A stretch of 60,933 nt of DNA from Anaerolineales bacterium (GTDB lineage: Bacteria > Chloroflexota > Anaerolineae > Anaerolineales > Villigracilaceae): the NCBI GenBank assembly GCA_014860805.1, contig JACZJB010000038.1, forward strand, positions 1 to 60,933, written 5' to 3'. Positions 51,441 through 59,884 of the stretch are shown here, piece after piece. Within the stretch, counting starts at the first letter, position 1. Each line of letters opens with the position of its first letter. The notes under the pieces are model-generated. The model saw only the letters and a list, made by a program, of their open reading frames with translations, ran no database searches and was not told the origin of the DNA. The translations under genes and the position numbers were made by a program.

Positions 51441-51799
51441 GAAGAGCGGATGGTTTGTTTCAAAATGGTGATGAGGTCATCAGGCATGAATGGCTTGAGC
51501 AGGAATCCATTTGCGCCGCGGCTGATGCACTCCTCTTTCAAACTTGCTCCAGAGGACATGACCACGCGAACATCTTTTATGTCAGAAGAGCTTCTGAGCA
51601 CATCTAAAATCTCCAAGCCGCTTTGGCGTGAAAGATGAACATCCAACAAAAGGACATCCGGTCTTTCCTTCCGTACAGCCGCGGGCACATCTGCGTCTGC
51701 TTGAAGAGCCACCACCTCAAAACCTTCCATTTTGAGCAATGTCTTCAACAGGGAAACCATGGTGATATCATCTTCTGCGAGCAGTATTTTTTGCGCCAT
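51437..51799 (-). CDS. Single-domain response regulator (receiver only)
   Basis: A 120-residue CheY-like receiver with no output domain. The acidic pair is in LLAEDD, the phosphoacceptor Asp in [14 protein letters not shown], and the switch Thr/Ser and Lys in VVMSSGASL and FLLKPF. It overlaps the 3' end of lon by 32 nt, a long coupling. No cognate histidine kinase is in the window. Such stand-alone receivers act by protein binding; targeting of Lon is an open idea. Confidence 0.9.
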   Translation of the reverse strand: MAQKILLAEDDITMVSLLKTLLKMEGFEVVALQADADVPAAVRKERPDVLLLDVHLSRQSGLEILDVLRSSSDIKDVRVVMSSGASLKEECISRGANGFLLKPFMPDDLITILKQTIRSS

Positions 51800-54320
51800 T
51801 TTTCCTTGCCTTTGCTGGTTTCATTTTTTTCTTTGCCGGCTTTGCAACCAGTTTCGATTCAGCCCTTGCTTTTTCCAACGCTGCGTTAATCACGTCGTCC
51901 ACGGTCTCTGCAAAAATAAATTTCATACTTTTCCTGATTTCGTCGGGGACATCGTCCACATCCGGTTCGTTGTATTTGGGGATGATAATTGTAGTTAATC
52001 CATTGCGATGAGCAGCCAATACTTTTTCTTTGACGCCGCCAATAGCAAGAACCTGACCTCGCAAAGTGATCTCGCCAGTCATGCCGATCTGAGCCTTGAC
52101 CTTGCGGCCGGTAGCGAGTGACACCAAAGAAGTGGCCATCGTCACTCCCGCAGATGGGCCATCCTTTGGCTGCGCACCGGAAGGAATATGCATGTGGATA
52201 TCGTGTTTTTCAAAGAATTCCCGCGGAATTTTCAGAGAGTCAGCCCGTGATCGGACATACGACAATGCCGCGCGTGCTGATTCCTGCATGACATTGCCAA
52301 TCGAACCCGTTACCTGAAAACCGCGTCCACCGGGCATGGAAGTTGTTTCAATAAAAAGCACATCACCACCGAAGGAAGTCCACGCCAAGCCGGGTACAAC
52401 TCCTGGAATAGAAATGCGCTTATTCAACTCTTCGGGGCCCAGGAAAATGGGATGGTCAAGATACTCTTCCACAAGCTTGGGAGTGATCTCGAACTTTTCC
52501 ACACTGCCTTCAGCGATTTTCGTACCAACCTTGCGGCAAACTGCGCCAATCTTGCGTTCCAAATTACGGACACCCGCCTCACGAGTATATTGACGCACGA
52601 TCATCTGCAAAGCATCGTCTGTAAACTTAATTTCATCTTCGCGCAAACTGTTCTCGCGAATTTGGCGCGGGATCAAATATCCACGGGCGATGGCCATCTT
52701 CTCATTCTCGGTATAACCGGAAAGAAAGATGATTTCCATTCTGTCACGCAAGGCACGCGGAATGGTCTCCAGCGTGTTCGCAGTGGTAATAAAAAACACC
52801 TGCGAAAGATCATACGACACTTCCAGATAATTATCGCGGAATTCACTGTTCTGCTCGGGATCAAGCACTTCAAGTAAAGCCGAAGCGGGATCACCGTGAA
52901 AATCATTGGTCAGCTTATCCACTTCATCAAGCATGAAGACAGGGTTCTTCGAATCCACACGCCGCAGGGATTGTAATATCCGACCCGGCATGGCGCCGAT
53001 ATATGTGCGGCGATGTCCGCGAATTTCAGCTTCGTCACGTACGCCACCCAAAGAGGCGCGGATGAACTTCCGCTCCATCGCACGCGCAATGGATTGCCCC
53101 AGCGAAGTTTTACCAACACCAGGCGGGCCAACAAAGCACAGAATGACACCTTCGCGATCACGGCGAATCACATCTGTGGATTCTTCCTTTTTATCATCCT
53201 TGCGGTCAATACGCAGTTTGCGAATGGCAAGGAATTCAAGAATGCGGTCTTTTACATCCTCAAGACCATAATGATCCTTATTCAAAATCTCGCGGGCATG
53301 CCCGATTTCCAAATTATCCGCCGTGGATTTTGACCACGGAAGAGTGACGAGCCAATCCAAATACGTGCGAATGACCCCGTACTCTGCAGCAGCGGTCGGC
53401 AAACGGGAAAGACGATCCAACTCCCTTTTAGCCTGCTTCAACGCTTCCTCGGGCATTTTCGCATCTTCTATTTTTTTGCGAAATTCCTCGGTCTCTTCGG
53501 ATTGTTCATCTCTTTCACCCAACTCACGCTGGATGGCTTTCATCTGCTCACGCAGGAAGTATTCACGTTGGACTTTTTCGATCTCTCCACGCGCTTCGTT
53601 TTGAATCTTCTGACCGATCTGCAACACTTCCGCTTCGCGGACGAGCAAACCGATCAGCTTTTTCAGTTTTTCATAGACCGAATCCAACTCAAGGATTTCC
53701 TGTGCATCTTTCAACTCAATGCGCTGGAAATTGGCAATGGTGTACGCGGTTTGAAGCGGGTCTTCGAGCGAAGTGATCGAACTCACCAGCTCATCTGGGA
53801 AAGACGGGATCATTTGCGTGATTTGCTGGAACTGGTCACGCGCATTGCGGGCGAGAGCATCCGTCTCGATATTTTTTTCTTCAATTTCCGGCAGCAGGTG
53901 GACATGCGCCTTCAAATAGGGTTCTTCTTCAACGAACTCACCCAGCCGGAAGCGCTGCATCCCCTGCACAAGCAAACGGACTGTTCCGTCTGGAGCGCGC
54001 AGCAGACGATGGACGGTCGCTATCGTACCAATCTGATACAACTCGTTTGGACCCGGCGTTTCCTTTTCAGGATCCAGCGCAGCAACGAGACCGACCAATT
54101 TATCGCCGCCGACAACATCATCCACCAGTTTGATGGAGCGCGGCTGCCCTACTGTCAATGGGACGGCGGTGTTGGGATAGACGACCACGCCGCGCAAAGG
54201 CAGGATGGGGAGCACGTCGGGGAATTTCTGCCCTTCGTCTTTGCCATCCTCTTGCGGGTCGGAAGAAGCGTCATCCTTTTTTTGGAATCGCGATAAAACC
54301 GACGCCATAAATGTGTTCAT
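51768..54320 (-). CDS. lon: ATP-dependent protease Lon with basic C-terminal tail
   Basis: The 850-residue serine-lysine protease degrades misfolded and regulatory proteins. The N-terminal substrate domain, the AAA+ module with Walker [10 protein letters not shown] (around residue 398) and Walker B FMLDEVDK, and the protease domain with [12 protein letters not shown] (catalytic Ser near 723) are complete. The end differs from usual Lon: about 26 residues rich in Lys, Arg, Ala and Pro ([19 protein letters not shown] and beyond). Start ATG 54320 follows GAGGA at good spacing; upstream codons in frame overlap the Hsp20 gene. Followed by an overlapping response regulator. Confidence 0.95.
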   Translation of the reverse strand: MNTFMASVLSRFQKKDDASSDPQEDGKDEGQKFPDVLPILPLRGVVVYPNTAVPLTVGQPRSIKLVDDVVGGDKLVGLVAALDPEKETPGPNELYQIGTIATVHRLLRAPDGTVRLLVQGMQRFRLGEFVEEEPYLKAHVHLLPEIEEKNIETDALARNARDQFQQITQMIPSFPDELVSSITSLEDPLQTAYTIANFQRIELKDAQEILELDSVYEKLKKLIGLLVREAEVLQIGQKIQNEARGEIEKVQREYFLREQMKAIQRELGERDEQSEETEEFRKKIEDAKMPEEALKQAKRELDRLSRLPTAAAEYGVIRTYLDWLVTLPWSKSTADNLEIGHAREILNKDHYGLEDVKDRILEFLAIRKLRIDRKDDKKEESTDVIRRDREGVILCFVGPPGVGKTSLGQSIARAMERKFIRASLGGVRDEAEIRGHRRTYIGAMPGRILQSLRRVDSKNPVFMLDEVDKLTNDFHGDPASALLEVLDPEQNSEFRDNYLEVSYDLSQVFFITTANTLETIPRALRDRMEIIFLSGYTENEKMAIARGYLIPRQIRENSLREDEIKFTDDALQMIVRQYTREAGVRNLERKIGAVCRKVGTKIAEGSVEKFEITPKLVEEYLDHPIFLGPEELNKRISIPGVVPGLAWTSFGGDVLFIETTSMPGGRGFQVTGSIGNVMQESARAALSYVRSRADSLKIPREFFEKHDIHMHIPSGAQPKDGPSAGVTMATSLVSLATGRKVKAQIGMTGEITLRGQVLAIGGVKEKVLAAHRNGLTTIIIPKYNEPDVDDVPDEIRKSMKFIFAETVDDVINAALEKARAESKLVAKPAKKKMKPAKARKNGAKNTARRR

Positions 54321-54396
54321 TAAGTCCTCGTCGGTTTCGCCAATTTTTTGAAAAAATTCGTGTATGCCAGATTGCCATCTTTGTGCAGGCATGTTT

Positions 54397-54795
54397 TTAT
54401 TCAACCTTGATCTGATTTGGTTTCGCTTTTGGGAGAATGATCGTCAGAAAGCCGTCTTTGTATTCGGCCTGTGCATTTTCAGTCTGAACGGGTCCGGCCA
54501 GGCTCACGGCTGTTGCAAACTTTCCGAAACGTATTTCCATCTGATGATATGCCCGTCTTTCGGAGAGGTCGGAGCGTGAGCCGACGATTAGAAGTGTGTC
54601 ATTTTCAAGTGTGACTTCAAAATCCTCTTCGCGCATCCCCGCTATCTCCATGCGGACAATGAAAGCATTTTCTGTTTCGTAGGCATCTGTAGGAGGGCTC
54701 CAGACATTTGAACGCACCTGCCAGTTCACGGCCTGCAGGATTTCGCGGCGAAAGTCCATCAACGCCTCACTTGATCTGCGAATAATGGTTGGCAT
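54397..54795 (-). CDS. Hsp20/alpha-crystallin small heat-shock protein
   Basis: A 132-residue holdase with an alpha-crystallin domain (about residues 30-125). The pattern [30 protein letters not shown] and the C-terminal [13 protein letters not shown] fit small heat-shock proteins. It is followed by Lon, giving a chaperone-protease pair. Only 36 nt separate its ATG from the 3' end of tRNA-Arg, leaving no room for a conventional promoter. A GAAGGAGAAAG ribosome site precedes the ATG. Confidence 0.93.
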   Translation of the reverse strand: MPTIIRRSSEALMDFRREILQAVNWQVRSNVWSPPTDAYETENAFIVRMEIAGMREEDFEVTLENDTLLIVGSRSDLSERRAYHQMEIRFGKFATAVSLAGPVQTENAQAEYKDGFLTIILPKAKPNQIKVE

Positions 54796-54831
54796 GGTCT
54801 TTCTCCTTCTAGTTCGCTCACGTGCATATAG

Positions 54832-54904
54832 CGCCCCCGCCGGGATTCGAACCCAGAACCTCCTGCTTAGAAGGCAGTTGCTCTGTCCATTGAGCTACGG
54901 GGGC
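54832..54904 (-). tRNA. tRNA-Arg (anticodon TCT)
   Basis: A 73-nt cloverleaf on the minus strand. The acceptor stem is 7 bp (54898-54904 with 54833-54839), the anticodon arm carries the loop CTTCTAA with anticodon TCT, and the T arm has GGTTCGAATCC. The discriminator is G; CCA is not encoded. It would decode AGA. It lies just upstream of hsp20 and right after a two-gene module. Confidence 0.96.
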
Positions 54905-54913
54905 AATAACACC

Positions 54914-54919
54914 ATTTTA
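54914..54919 (-). promoter_or_regulatory. Possible -10 box of the tRNA-Arg unit
   Basis: TAAAAT on the minus strand ends 9 nt before the tRNA 5' end and overlaps the stop codon of the upstream gene. No clear -35 is seen, so confidence is low. Confidence 0.35.
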
Positions 54920-55363
54920 CTCGCTCGCCGCAGACGAGACGGGTTCCGGCGCCTGGTAAGGTCTTAATCCGCGATAGACACGTGGGCCCGCAATGGTTTT
55001 CAAGATAGTATCCGCCGGCCTGCCCAATCGTTTGGCCAGGTCTTCGGCAGACATGGGAATATTTCCATTCACCAAAAATGTTCGGAAGATGGCTTCAACC
55101 ATGGCGGTTCGTTCGCTCGAAAATTCGGGGAGCATCGCACAGTGACTCATCAATGCATGCTGCACACCATCGACCGGTTTCACTTCTGCGGTTTGAGGAT
55201 CGATCCAATCGATCATCTCTCCTTCTTCAACACTTGCAAAGGCGTCCTGATGCTCCTGGCACAATAAAGAACGCAGGAAAACATGCCAATCTCTTTCGCT
55301 TTTCTTCCACCATTCGAAATCAATGTGAAAAGGAGTTTTTGTACTTGGTTTTAGCAGGCTCAT
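54917..55363 (-). CDS. Unrecognised protein, partner of the large neighbour
   Basis: A 148-residue soluble protein. The N-terminal half has aromatic and acidic patterns (FHIDFEWWKKSERDWHVFLR and GEMIDWIDPQTAEVKPVDGV). The C-terminal part, from about 85, looks like a winged helix: AMVEAIFRTFLVNGNIPMSA, then EDLAKRLGRPADTILKTI and GPRVYRGLRPY. Two Cys are present but not as a metal motif. It overlaps the 523-residue neighbour by 4 nt, strongly implying joint function. I know no named family; a nucleic-acid-associated role is inferred from the winged-helix look. Confidence 0.75.
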   Translation of the reverse strand: MSLLKPSTKTPFHIDFEWWKKSERDWHVFLRSLLCQEHQDAFASVEEGEMIDWIDPQTAEVKPVDGVQHALMSHCAMLPEFSSERTAMVEAIFRTFLVNGNIPMSAEDLAKRLGRPADTILKTIAGPRVYRGLRPYQAPEPVSSAASE

Positions 55364-56931
55364 TCAACCTCCATATCGAGGCGGAAGTGCAGGTCGCCCA
55401 CATGCTTAAAGACTGGGTTGGTCGCCAGCAGGGCAAACAATGGAGCAGGCGGCACGCGGCGCACAAGATTGACTGCCGCATATAATTCCTGCGCATGCAC
55501 ATGCCCTTGTGGATTTGACTTCGTCAATTCACGCATGACAAGCAGTACCAAATCTTCAAACGAACGTTTCTTCTCCCAAACGGGATCCAGGGTCTTGAAA
55601 TCGGGCACATGGATAACCATGCGGTCGTTGAATTCAGCAGTGATAGGTTGTTTCAACATGGCAAAAATAAATCCGCCATCCGTGCCGACCATGACAGTAC
55701 GCACCCAATCTTTCGAGGAACGCTGGCTTTTCACTTCCACAATTACTTCACCGGGCTGTTCACCTTTACGCAATTGAACAAGAGAGCCTGGAATTAATGA
55801 GTGCGCTTTGTACCATTCGCGCAGACCGAAGACATATCCATGCTTGAGCACAACCCAGGCAGGGATGCGTTGTTTCGTCTTGCCGTCCACGAGAGTGAAG
55901 CGCACACGCTGGGTTTCGTAAGCAGTTGGAAACAACTTGCGCGCACGGGGTGACATGGGCAATGTCCCTGCGCGGAGGTGCGGATAGATAAGTGAAATTG
56001 TGATCGAGGAAATTTCCTCGCGAGGATCAAGGTCTTCGGACGGCGTCAATTCATCGTCCAACTGCGATTCGAGGTTTTTCATCGCAGGGGTTAATTGATC
56101 GCGGTCATGTTCGATCTCAATGTAACGCAAAGGCGGTGGGATTTCACGCACAAAATCAGGTTCAAGGCGGCGCAAGCACCAAAGTACCTGGCCCGCTGGA
56201 CCAACCTCATCGAAGCGGTCATCATCCTGCAAGGCATAATTCAAAGAAAATTCTGCCAACTTGGGATTCACTCCCGTGGGCAGCTCTATCTCTTTTATCA
56301 ACGCGTCCGCCTGCAATGGTTCCCCGCCAGACATATCCAAAACCGCTTCAGCGAGATTTAGCTGACCTTGGTTGATGTCGATCAACAGCGCGCGAGGGAA
56401 CCAGCGTCCAGCGATCTTCACCAAGCCTTCATCTGCATTGAATGCAGATTCCAATTTCTTTTCAATCGTCTCCGCATGTTCACGCAAAATCAACGCGGAA
56501 CTAACTTCATCACTTTCAGGTGTAACGAGCGGCGCATCGTTCAATAAATGAGTTTCGAGACGGGCCGCAAACATACGCTCTGAACTGTCTTCCATTTCAA
56601 CGGTCAGCACATCAAATTCGCTGACGGATGGATTCATTCCTGCGCGCACGGCTGTAACTTTTCCACGCTTCCACTCCAGCGCAGGGAAAACAAGCTCGTC
56701 GCCAACCGCATACGTTTCCTTCGGCAAAAAGGTTTTACCGGCTGCCTTGCGGCTGCTCTCTGCGGCTTTCCGCTCCGCGCGAATACGCGCCTCGACAAAT
56801 TCAGAAGCAAGATCGCCCGTTGTTAAAGGCGTCTCACGCTCAAAGAGAAAGGTATGAAGATTTTCAACGTCTTGCGGGGTGACTTGAACCGATGACCAAT
56901 ATTCGTTGGGAAGTTTGAATGCGCCTGCCAT
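55360..56931 (-). CDS. Unrecognised 523-residue protein with winged-helix and beta domains
   Basis: A soluble 523-residue protein in several parts. Residues 18-60 resemble a winged helix (TPQDVENLHTFLFERETPLT). Residues 65-130 form a small beta domain (KETYAVGDELVFPALEWKRG, then KVTAVRAG). Residues about 190-275 look like a HARE/RNA-polymerase-delta-type winged helix with LQDDDRFDEVGPAGQVLW. Residues 330-415 are beta-rich (QRVRFTLVDGKTKQRIPAWV and HGYVFGLREWYKAH). The C-terminal 70 residues (FEDLVLLVMRELTKSNPQGH) may be a third winged helix. The architecture hints at transcription or DNA-associated work. The promoter box TATAAT lies at 56975-56980. Function unknown. Confidence 0.75.
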   Translation of the reverse strand: MAGAFKLPNEYWSSVQVTPQDVENLHTFLFERETPLTTGDLASEFVEARIRAERKAAESSRKAAGKTFLPKETYAVGDELVFPALEWKRGKVTAVRAGMNPSVSEFDVLTVEMEDSSERMFAARLETHLLNDAPLVTPESDEVSSALILREHAETIEKKLESAFNADEGLVKIAGRWFPRALLIDINQGQLNLAEAVLDMSGGEPLQADALIKEIELPTGVNPKLAEFSLNYALQDDDRFDEVGPAGQVLWCLRRLEPDFVREIPPPLRYIEIEHDRDQLTPAMKNLESQLDDELTPSEDLDPREEISSITISLIYPHLRAGTLPMSPRARKLFPTAYETQRVRFTLVDGKTKQRIPAWVVLKHGYVFGLREWYKAHSLIPGSLVQLRKGEQPGEVIVEVKSQRSSKDWVRTVMVGTDGGFIFAMLKQPITAEFNDRMVIHVPDFKTLDPVWEKKRSFEDLVLLVMRELTKSNPQGHVHAQELYAAVNLVRRVPPAPLFALLATNPVFKHVGDLHFRLDMEVE

Positions 56932-56974
56932 ACTCAGCCTTGAAATGAATTTACGCCTACCATGAGGCCACGTG

Positions 56975-56980
56975 ATTATA
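56975..56980 (-). promoter_or_regulatory. -10 box of the two-gene module
   Basis: A perfect TATAAT on the minus strand, about 44 nt upstream of the ATG at 56931; a ribosome site (AAGG) follows. The -35 is not evident. Confidence 0.45.
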
Positions 56981-57126
56981 CCTTACCTTGTTCAGACTTC
57001 CTATACTTTGCGAAAAAAAGCACAGGAATAGCGGTCGAAGAAGAATTCACACATTTTCTTCATCATCTTCTCAAGTAAATCGTGTAAATTTTACGGCTTC
57101 AACACGTCTGTATAAAAACAAAAAGG

Positions 57127-57612
57127 ATGAAAATGAAAAAACAAATTTTGATCATCGCAGTTTTGATTTTTGCAATTACACTTTCGGCTTGCGGTGGACA
57201 AGCGCCTCAGTCCGCGACGGAGCCTGCCGCACCAACCGAAGCAGTTTCCCAGCCGACGGACATACCGGCAGCAACCGAAACAGCCGTCCCTGCGACAGAA
57301 GCGGCAACAAGCACTGACGTTCAGCCGCCTGCCGGGGTCAGTTTCGTCAATAACATCAAGCCCATTTTTGATGCGCGCTGTATCAAGTGCCATGGTGTCG
57401 AACAGACCAAGGAAGGTTTGGATATGCAGACGTATGAAAATATCTTTGCAGGTTCGCGCAACGGACCGGTGATCGAGGCTGGCAATGCCGCAGACAGTTT
57501 GCTCGTCCAATTGATTGTAGACGGTGAAATGCCGAACCGTGGAGCCCCCGTCACCCCTGAAGAGCTCCAGTTGATCATTGATTGGGTAAATCAGGGCGCG
57601 TTGAATAATTAA
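57127..57612 (+). CDS. Cytochrome c-like lipoprotein
   Basis: A 161-residue exported protein with lipobox LSAC (Cys near 22), a long Ala/Pro/Thr/Glu linker (about 26-70) and a mono-heme domain with CIKCH (residues about 85-89). The domain resembles the compact cytochrome type in which the distal ligand Met lies in DGEMPNRGAPVTPEE. It likely carries electrons at the outer face of the membrane. ATG 57127 and ATG 57133 are both possible starts; AAAAGG lies just before the first, and better spacing favours the second. A terminator follows. Confidence 0.85.
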   Translation: MKMKKQILIIAVLIFAITLSACGGQAPQSATEPAAPTEAVSQPTDIPAATETAVPATEAATSTDVQPPAGVSFVNNIKPIFDARCIKCHGVEQTKEGLDMQTYENIFAGSRNGPVIEAGNAADSLLVQLIVDGEMPNRGAPVTPEELQLIIDWVNQGALNN

Positions 57613-57623
57613 GGTCTTGTTTT

Positions 57624-57661
57624 TCGAAAAAGCGACTTCGCTTGCGAGGTCGCTTTTTCGA
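57624..57661. terminator. Hairpin terminator
   Basis: Arms 57624-57636 and 57649-57661 (13 bp perfect, with a further inner stem) are flanked by T-runs on both sides. It follows the cytochrome gene by 11 nt and precedes the GH25 promoter. Confidence 0.85.
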
Positions 57662-57672
57662 TTAAGTACATT

Positions 57673-57678
57673 TATAAT
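57673..57678 (+). promoter_or_regulatory. -10 box of the lysozyme gene
   Basis: TATAAT 22 nt upstream of ATG 57701. The leader would be about 16 nt with no clear ribosome site. A -35 element is not visible; the terminator hairpin occupies that region. Confidence 0.45.
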
Positions 57679-57700
57679 GGCAACTACCCCATAATATACA

Positions 57701-58453
57701 ATGGACAAATCACACCAGCCCGCTCCCATCATCCAACCGCCAAAGGAATTTTTCCTAACGTCATTCAAACTGCCCGACATCAGTTTCTGGCAGGATGACC
57801 CAACCACGCCGCAGGAAATCAACTTTGAAAAAATGGCGCAAATGACCCGCGGGGTTATCATCCGTGCGGGTCAGAATCTCTGGGAGGATATCAAATTCAA
57901 AACCTCATGGCTGCACGCAAAACAAGCGGGGTTGTTGCGCGGCTCCTATTGGTTCTATGACAGCCGCGCCAACCCAAAACGCCAGGCGGAAAAATGGGCG
58001 CAAGTGCTCGGCAACGACACCGGTGAAATGGAACTTTGGTGCGACTTTGAAGACCGCTACGGCGGAGCTTACACTGGCTGGCGGCATTGGTTTGATTTCA
58101 TGGAACGCTTGAAGATTCTGCTTCCCGATAAAAAACTTGGTGTATACACAGGCTATTATTACTGGCAGGAACTTGCCGCCGGCGTGACGTATTTTTCCCA
58201 ATACCCGTTATGGATTGCAGCCTACAATACAGATGCGCCGCGCGTACCACCAATTTGGGAGGACTGGACCTACTGGCAATTTACAGACAACGGTGACGGA
58301 ACTCTGTTCGGTGTCGAAAGCAAGAACATTGACCTGAACTACTTCAAAGGCACCGAAGCGGATTTTTTGGCGCGGTATCCAACTACACAAGTACAAGCTA
58401 ACCTCATTGCAAAATTCGGCAATACATTGGTGGAATACAGGAGAGTCTCATGA
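57701..58453 (+). CDS. GH25-family lysozyme
   Basis: A 250-residue glycoside hydrolase of the GH25 (Chalaropsis-type) lysozyme family, which cleaves the MurNAc-GlcNAc bond in peptidoglycan. The first Asp is in LPDISFWQ, and LWCDFED supplies the Asp-x-Glu pair; VYTGYYYW and WTYWQFTD complete the barrel. No signal peptide is visible, so export would need another route, or the protein comes from a phage-type lysis cassette. The gene overlaps the next small gene by 4 nt. No phage genes are nearby. Confidence 0.88.
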   Translation: MDKSHQPAPIIQPPKEFFLTSFKLPDISFWQDDPTTPQEINFEKMAQMTRGVIIRAGQNLWEDIKFKTSWLHAKQAGLLRGSYWFYDSRANPKRQAEKWAQVLGNDTGEMELWCDFEDRYGGAYTGWRHWFDFMERLKILLPDKKLGVYTGYYYWQELAAGVTYFSQYPLWIAAYNTDAPRVPPIWEDWTYWQFTDNGDGTLFGVESKNIDLNYFKGTEADFLARYPTTQVQANLIAKFGNTLVEYRRVS

Positions 58454-58824
58454 CCCAGTACAGCATGACCCCCATCAGCAGCGGAACAAGAATGCGCAGT
58501 GACCACAACACCTTTTCAAGCGTGGTCACCTCCTACTCCCGCGGACAATTGATCGTCGGCGACGAAATTTGGGAGGCGCCTGCGGATGGCAGTGAAGTAA
58601 AAAAAGGCGACAAATGGCTCAAAGTCACATCTGTGGACGGAGTCAATGTGGCAGAGCGCGGCTGGATGGCTTACATCCATAAAGGTCTACCGATCTGTGA
58701 TAATTTCAAAGTTATCGAAGATCCCAACCCAAACCCAACTCCCATCTTCCCGGAATCCTTCACGCTGACAGACCCCAGCGGCGCAAAAGCCGAGTACAAG
58801 TTTGTGAGGATTATCGAGGAGTGA
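58450..58824 (+). CDS. Small protein coupled to the lysozyme, possible SH3-like module
   Basis: A 124-residue protein starting inside the lysozyme stop (ATGA overlap). Residues 20-80 are beta-rich with SSVVTSYSRGQLIVGDEIWE and KGDKWLKVTSVDGVNVAERG, the pattern of bacterial SH3 or wall-binding repeats; a Pro/Asn linker (DPNPNPTP) follows, then a short strand-rich tail. It might act as a detached cell-wall-binding unit for the GH25 enzyme. Family assignment is tentative. Confidence 0.7.
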   Translation: MTQYSMTPISSGTRMRSDHNTFSSVVTSYSRGQLIVGDEIWEAPADGSEVKKGDKWLKVTSVDGVNVAERGWMAYIHKGLPICDNFKVIEDPNPNPTPIFPESFTLTDPSGAKAEYKFVRIIEE

Positions 58825-58897
58825 TGAATTTGTTCAGCAAATTTCATAGGGCTCTGGCTGGTTTAAGTTAAAATCGAAAAAATCGTAGAGGAGAATT

Positions 58898-59104
58898 ATG
58901 ATGAGACAAAGAAATTGGCGGTTTGTTATTACTGGATTTTTGTTTCTCGCCCTTGCTATTGGATTTTTCTTCATCATGTTGACTGTTGCGCCAAGCTCAA
59001 CCGACCCTGAGGCAATGATGCAAATCGTTGGAAATGCTTCCGGAGTACTCGGCGGTGTCAGCGTCATTTTAATCATCCTCGGGCTGATCGGTAAAAAGTC
59101 ATAG
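58898..59104 (+). CDS. Small two-helix membrane protein
   Basis: A 68-residue protein with two hydrophobic segments (about residues 8-27 and 45-63) separated by a short polar loop. A very good ribosome site (AGAGGAG) precedes the ATG at 58898. No family is recognised. It stands as a single gene between the lysozyme pair and the methyltransferase. Confidence 0.65.
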   Translation: MMRQRNWRFVITGFLFLALAIGFFFIMLTVAPSSTDPEAMMQIVGNASGVLGGVSVILIILGLIGKKS

Positions 59105-59144
59105 CACCGTTTCGCTCCATTCTCTTCTTTTTTGGTACTTCTTG

Positions 59145-59175
59145 ACAACTTATCTTAATGGATAGGTTGTTTTTG
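59145..59175 (+). terminator. Weak hairpin terminator
   Basis: Arms 59145-59154 and 59161-59170 pair over 10 bp with one G-T wobble and a 6-nt loop, followed by a T-run. It lies about 40 nt after the small membrane gene and overlaps a TTGACA (59142-59147) that lacks a matching -10. Confidence 0.5.
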
Positions 59176-59215
59176 AACTTCTCCTGCTTAATAACGCTGG
59201 TAAAAGGAAAATCTT

Positions 59216-59833
59216 ATGAGTAAATTTGGTTCCGACCCGCTTTCTTTTTTTAATTTGATTTATCGGGAAATTCCACCCTGGGATGTTGGAGGACCTCAAC
59301 CCGCAATGTCGGCGCTTCTCACAGAGTATCCGCCTGAAAATCCCATTTTGGATGTTGGCTGCGGCTCTGGTGATCTGGCCATTCATTTGGCAAAACTTGG
59401 GCATCAGGTTGTTGGGATCGACTTTGTAGACTCAGCCATTGCTCATGCACAAGAGAAAGTCGGCGCACTTCCATCCGAGACGGCGCAGCTATTAAATTTT
59501 CAAGTGGCAGATGCGTTGCAGCCATCGCTTCTGCAAATGAAATTTGGCTCAGTCGTTGACTCTGGATTTTTGCATGTGCTGGACGAAGATCAATCCAGCC
59601 GCTTCATTCGTGACCTTGCGCTGGCGCTGCGCCCCGGCGGACGTTACTACCTGCTTGCATTCGCAACCGAATTTGCCATATCCAACACGCCGCGGAAAGT
59701 AACAGAAGAAGAATTGAAAGCTCGCTTCACTCCCGAGAACGGTTGGTCCATCAAGGACATCCGCTCGGCAGAATTCCTCAGCCGTGTAGCTCCCCCGGTG
59801 GCGGCAATTGGCGCCTGCATTGAACGCATGTAA
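59216..59833 (+). CDS. Class I SAM-dependent methyltransferase
   Basis: A 205-residue methyltransferase. Motif I is ILDVGCGSGDLAIHLAKLG near residues 42-60, followed by VVGIDFVDSAIAHAQ and FGSVVDSGFLHVL; LRPGGRYYLLAFATEF ends the core. The opening IYREIPPWDVGGPQPAM resembles the thiopurine- or thiol-methyltransferase-like group that includes tellurite-resistance relatives, whose N-terminus reads WD-x-G-x-P. Small thiols, metalloids or halide-like substrates are possible. Confidence 0.82.
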   Translation: MSKFGSDPLSFFNLIYREIPPWDVGGPQPAMSALLTEYPPENPILDVGCGSGDLAIHLAKLGHQVVGIDFVDSAIAHAQEKVGALPSETAQLLNFQVADALQPSLLQMKFGSVVDSGFLHVLDEDQSSRFIRDLALALRPGGRYYLLAFATEFAISNTPRKVTEEELKARFTPENGWSIKDIRSAEFLSRVAPPVAAIGACIERM

Positions 59834-59884
59834 AACCTGATGTTGTTTTTCCATCCGTCATATCAAAAAATTACAAACTACACC

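Noticed and set aside
53502-54296. A 264-codon plus-strand frame opposite lon
   Set aside because: It is fully contained in the lon N-domain coding sequence and has no ribosome site or domain.
54785-54967. A short plus-strand frame through the tRNA-Arg gene
   Set aside because: The sequence folds as a tRNA on the minus strand, and the peptide is the usual spurious translation of a tRNA.
57091-57861. A 256-codon minus-strand frame opposite the cytochrome lipoprotein and the lysozyme start
   Set aside because: It crosses a strong terminator hairpin and two plus-strand genes with signal, heme and catalytic motifs.
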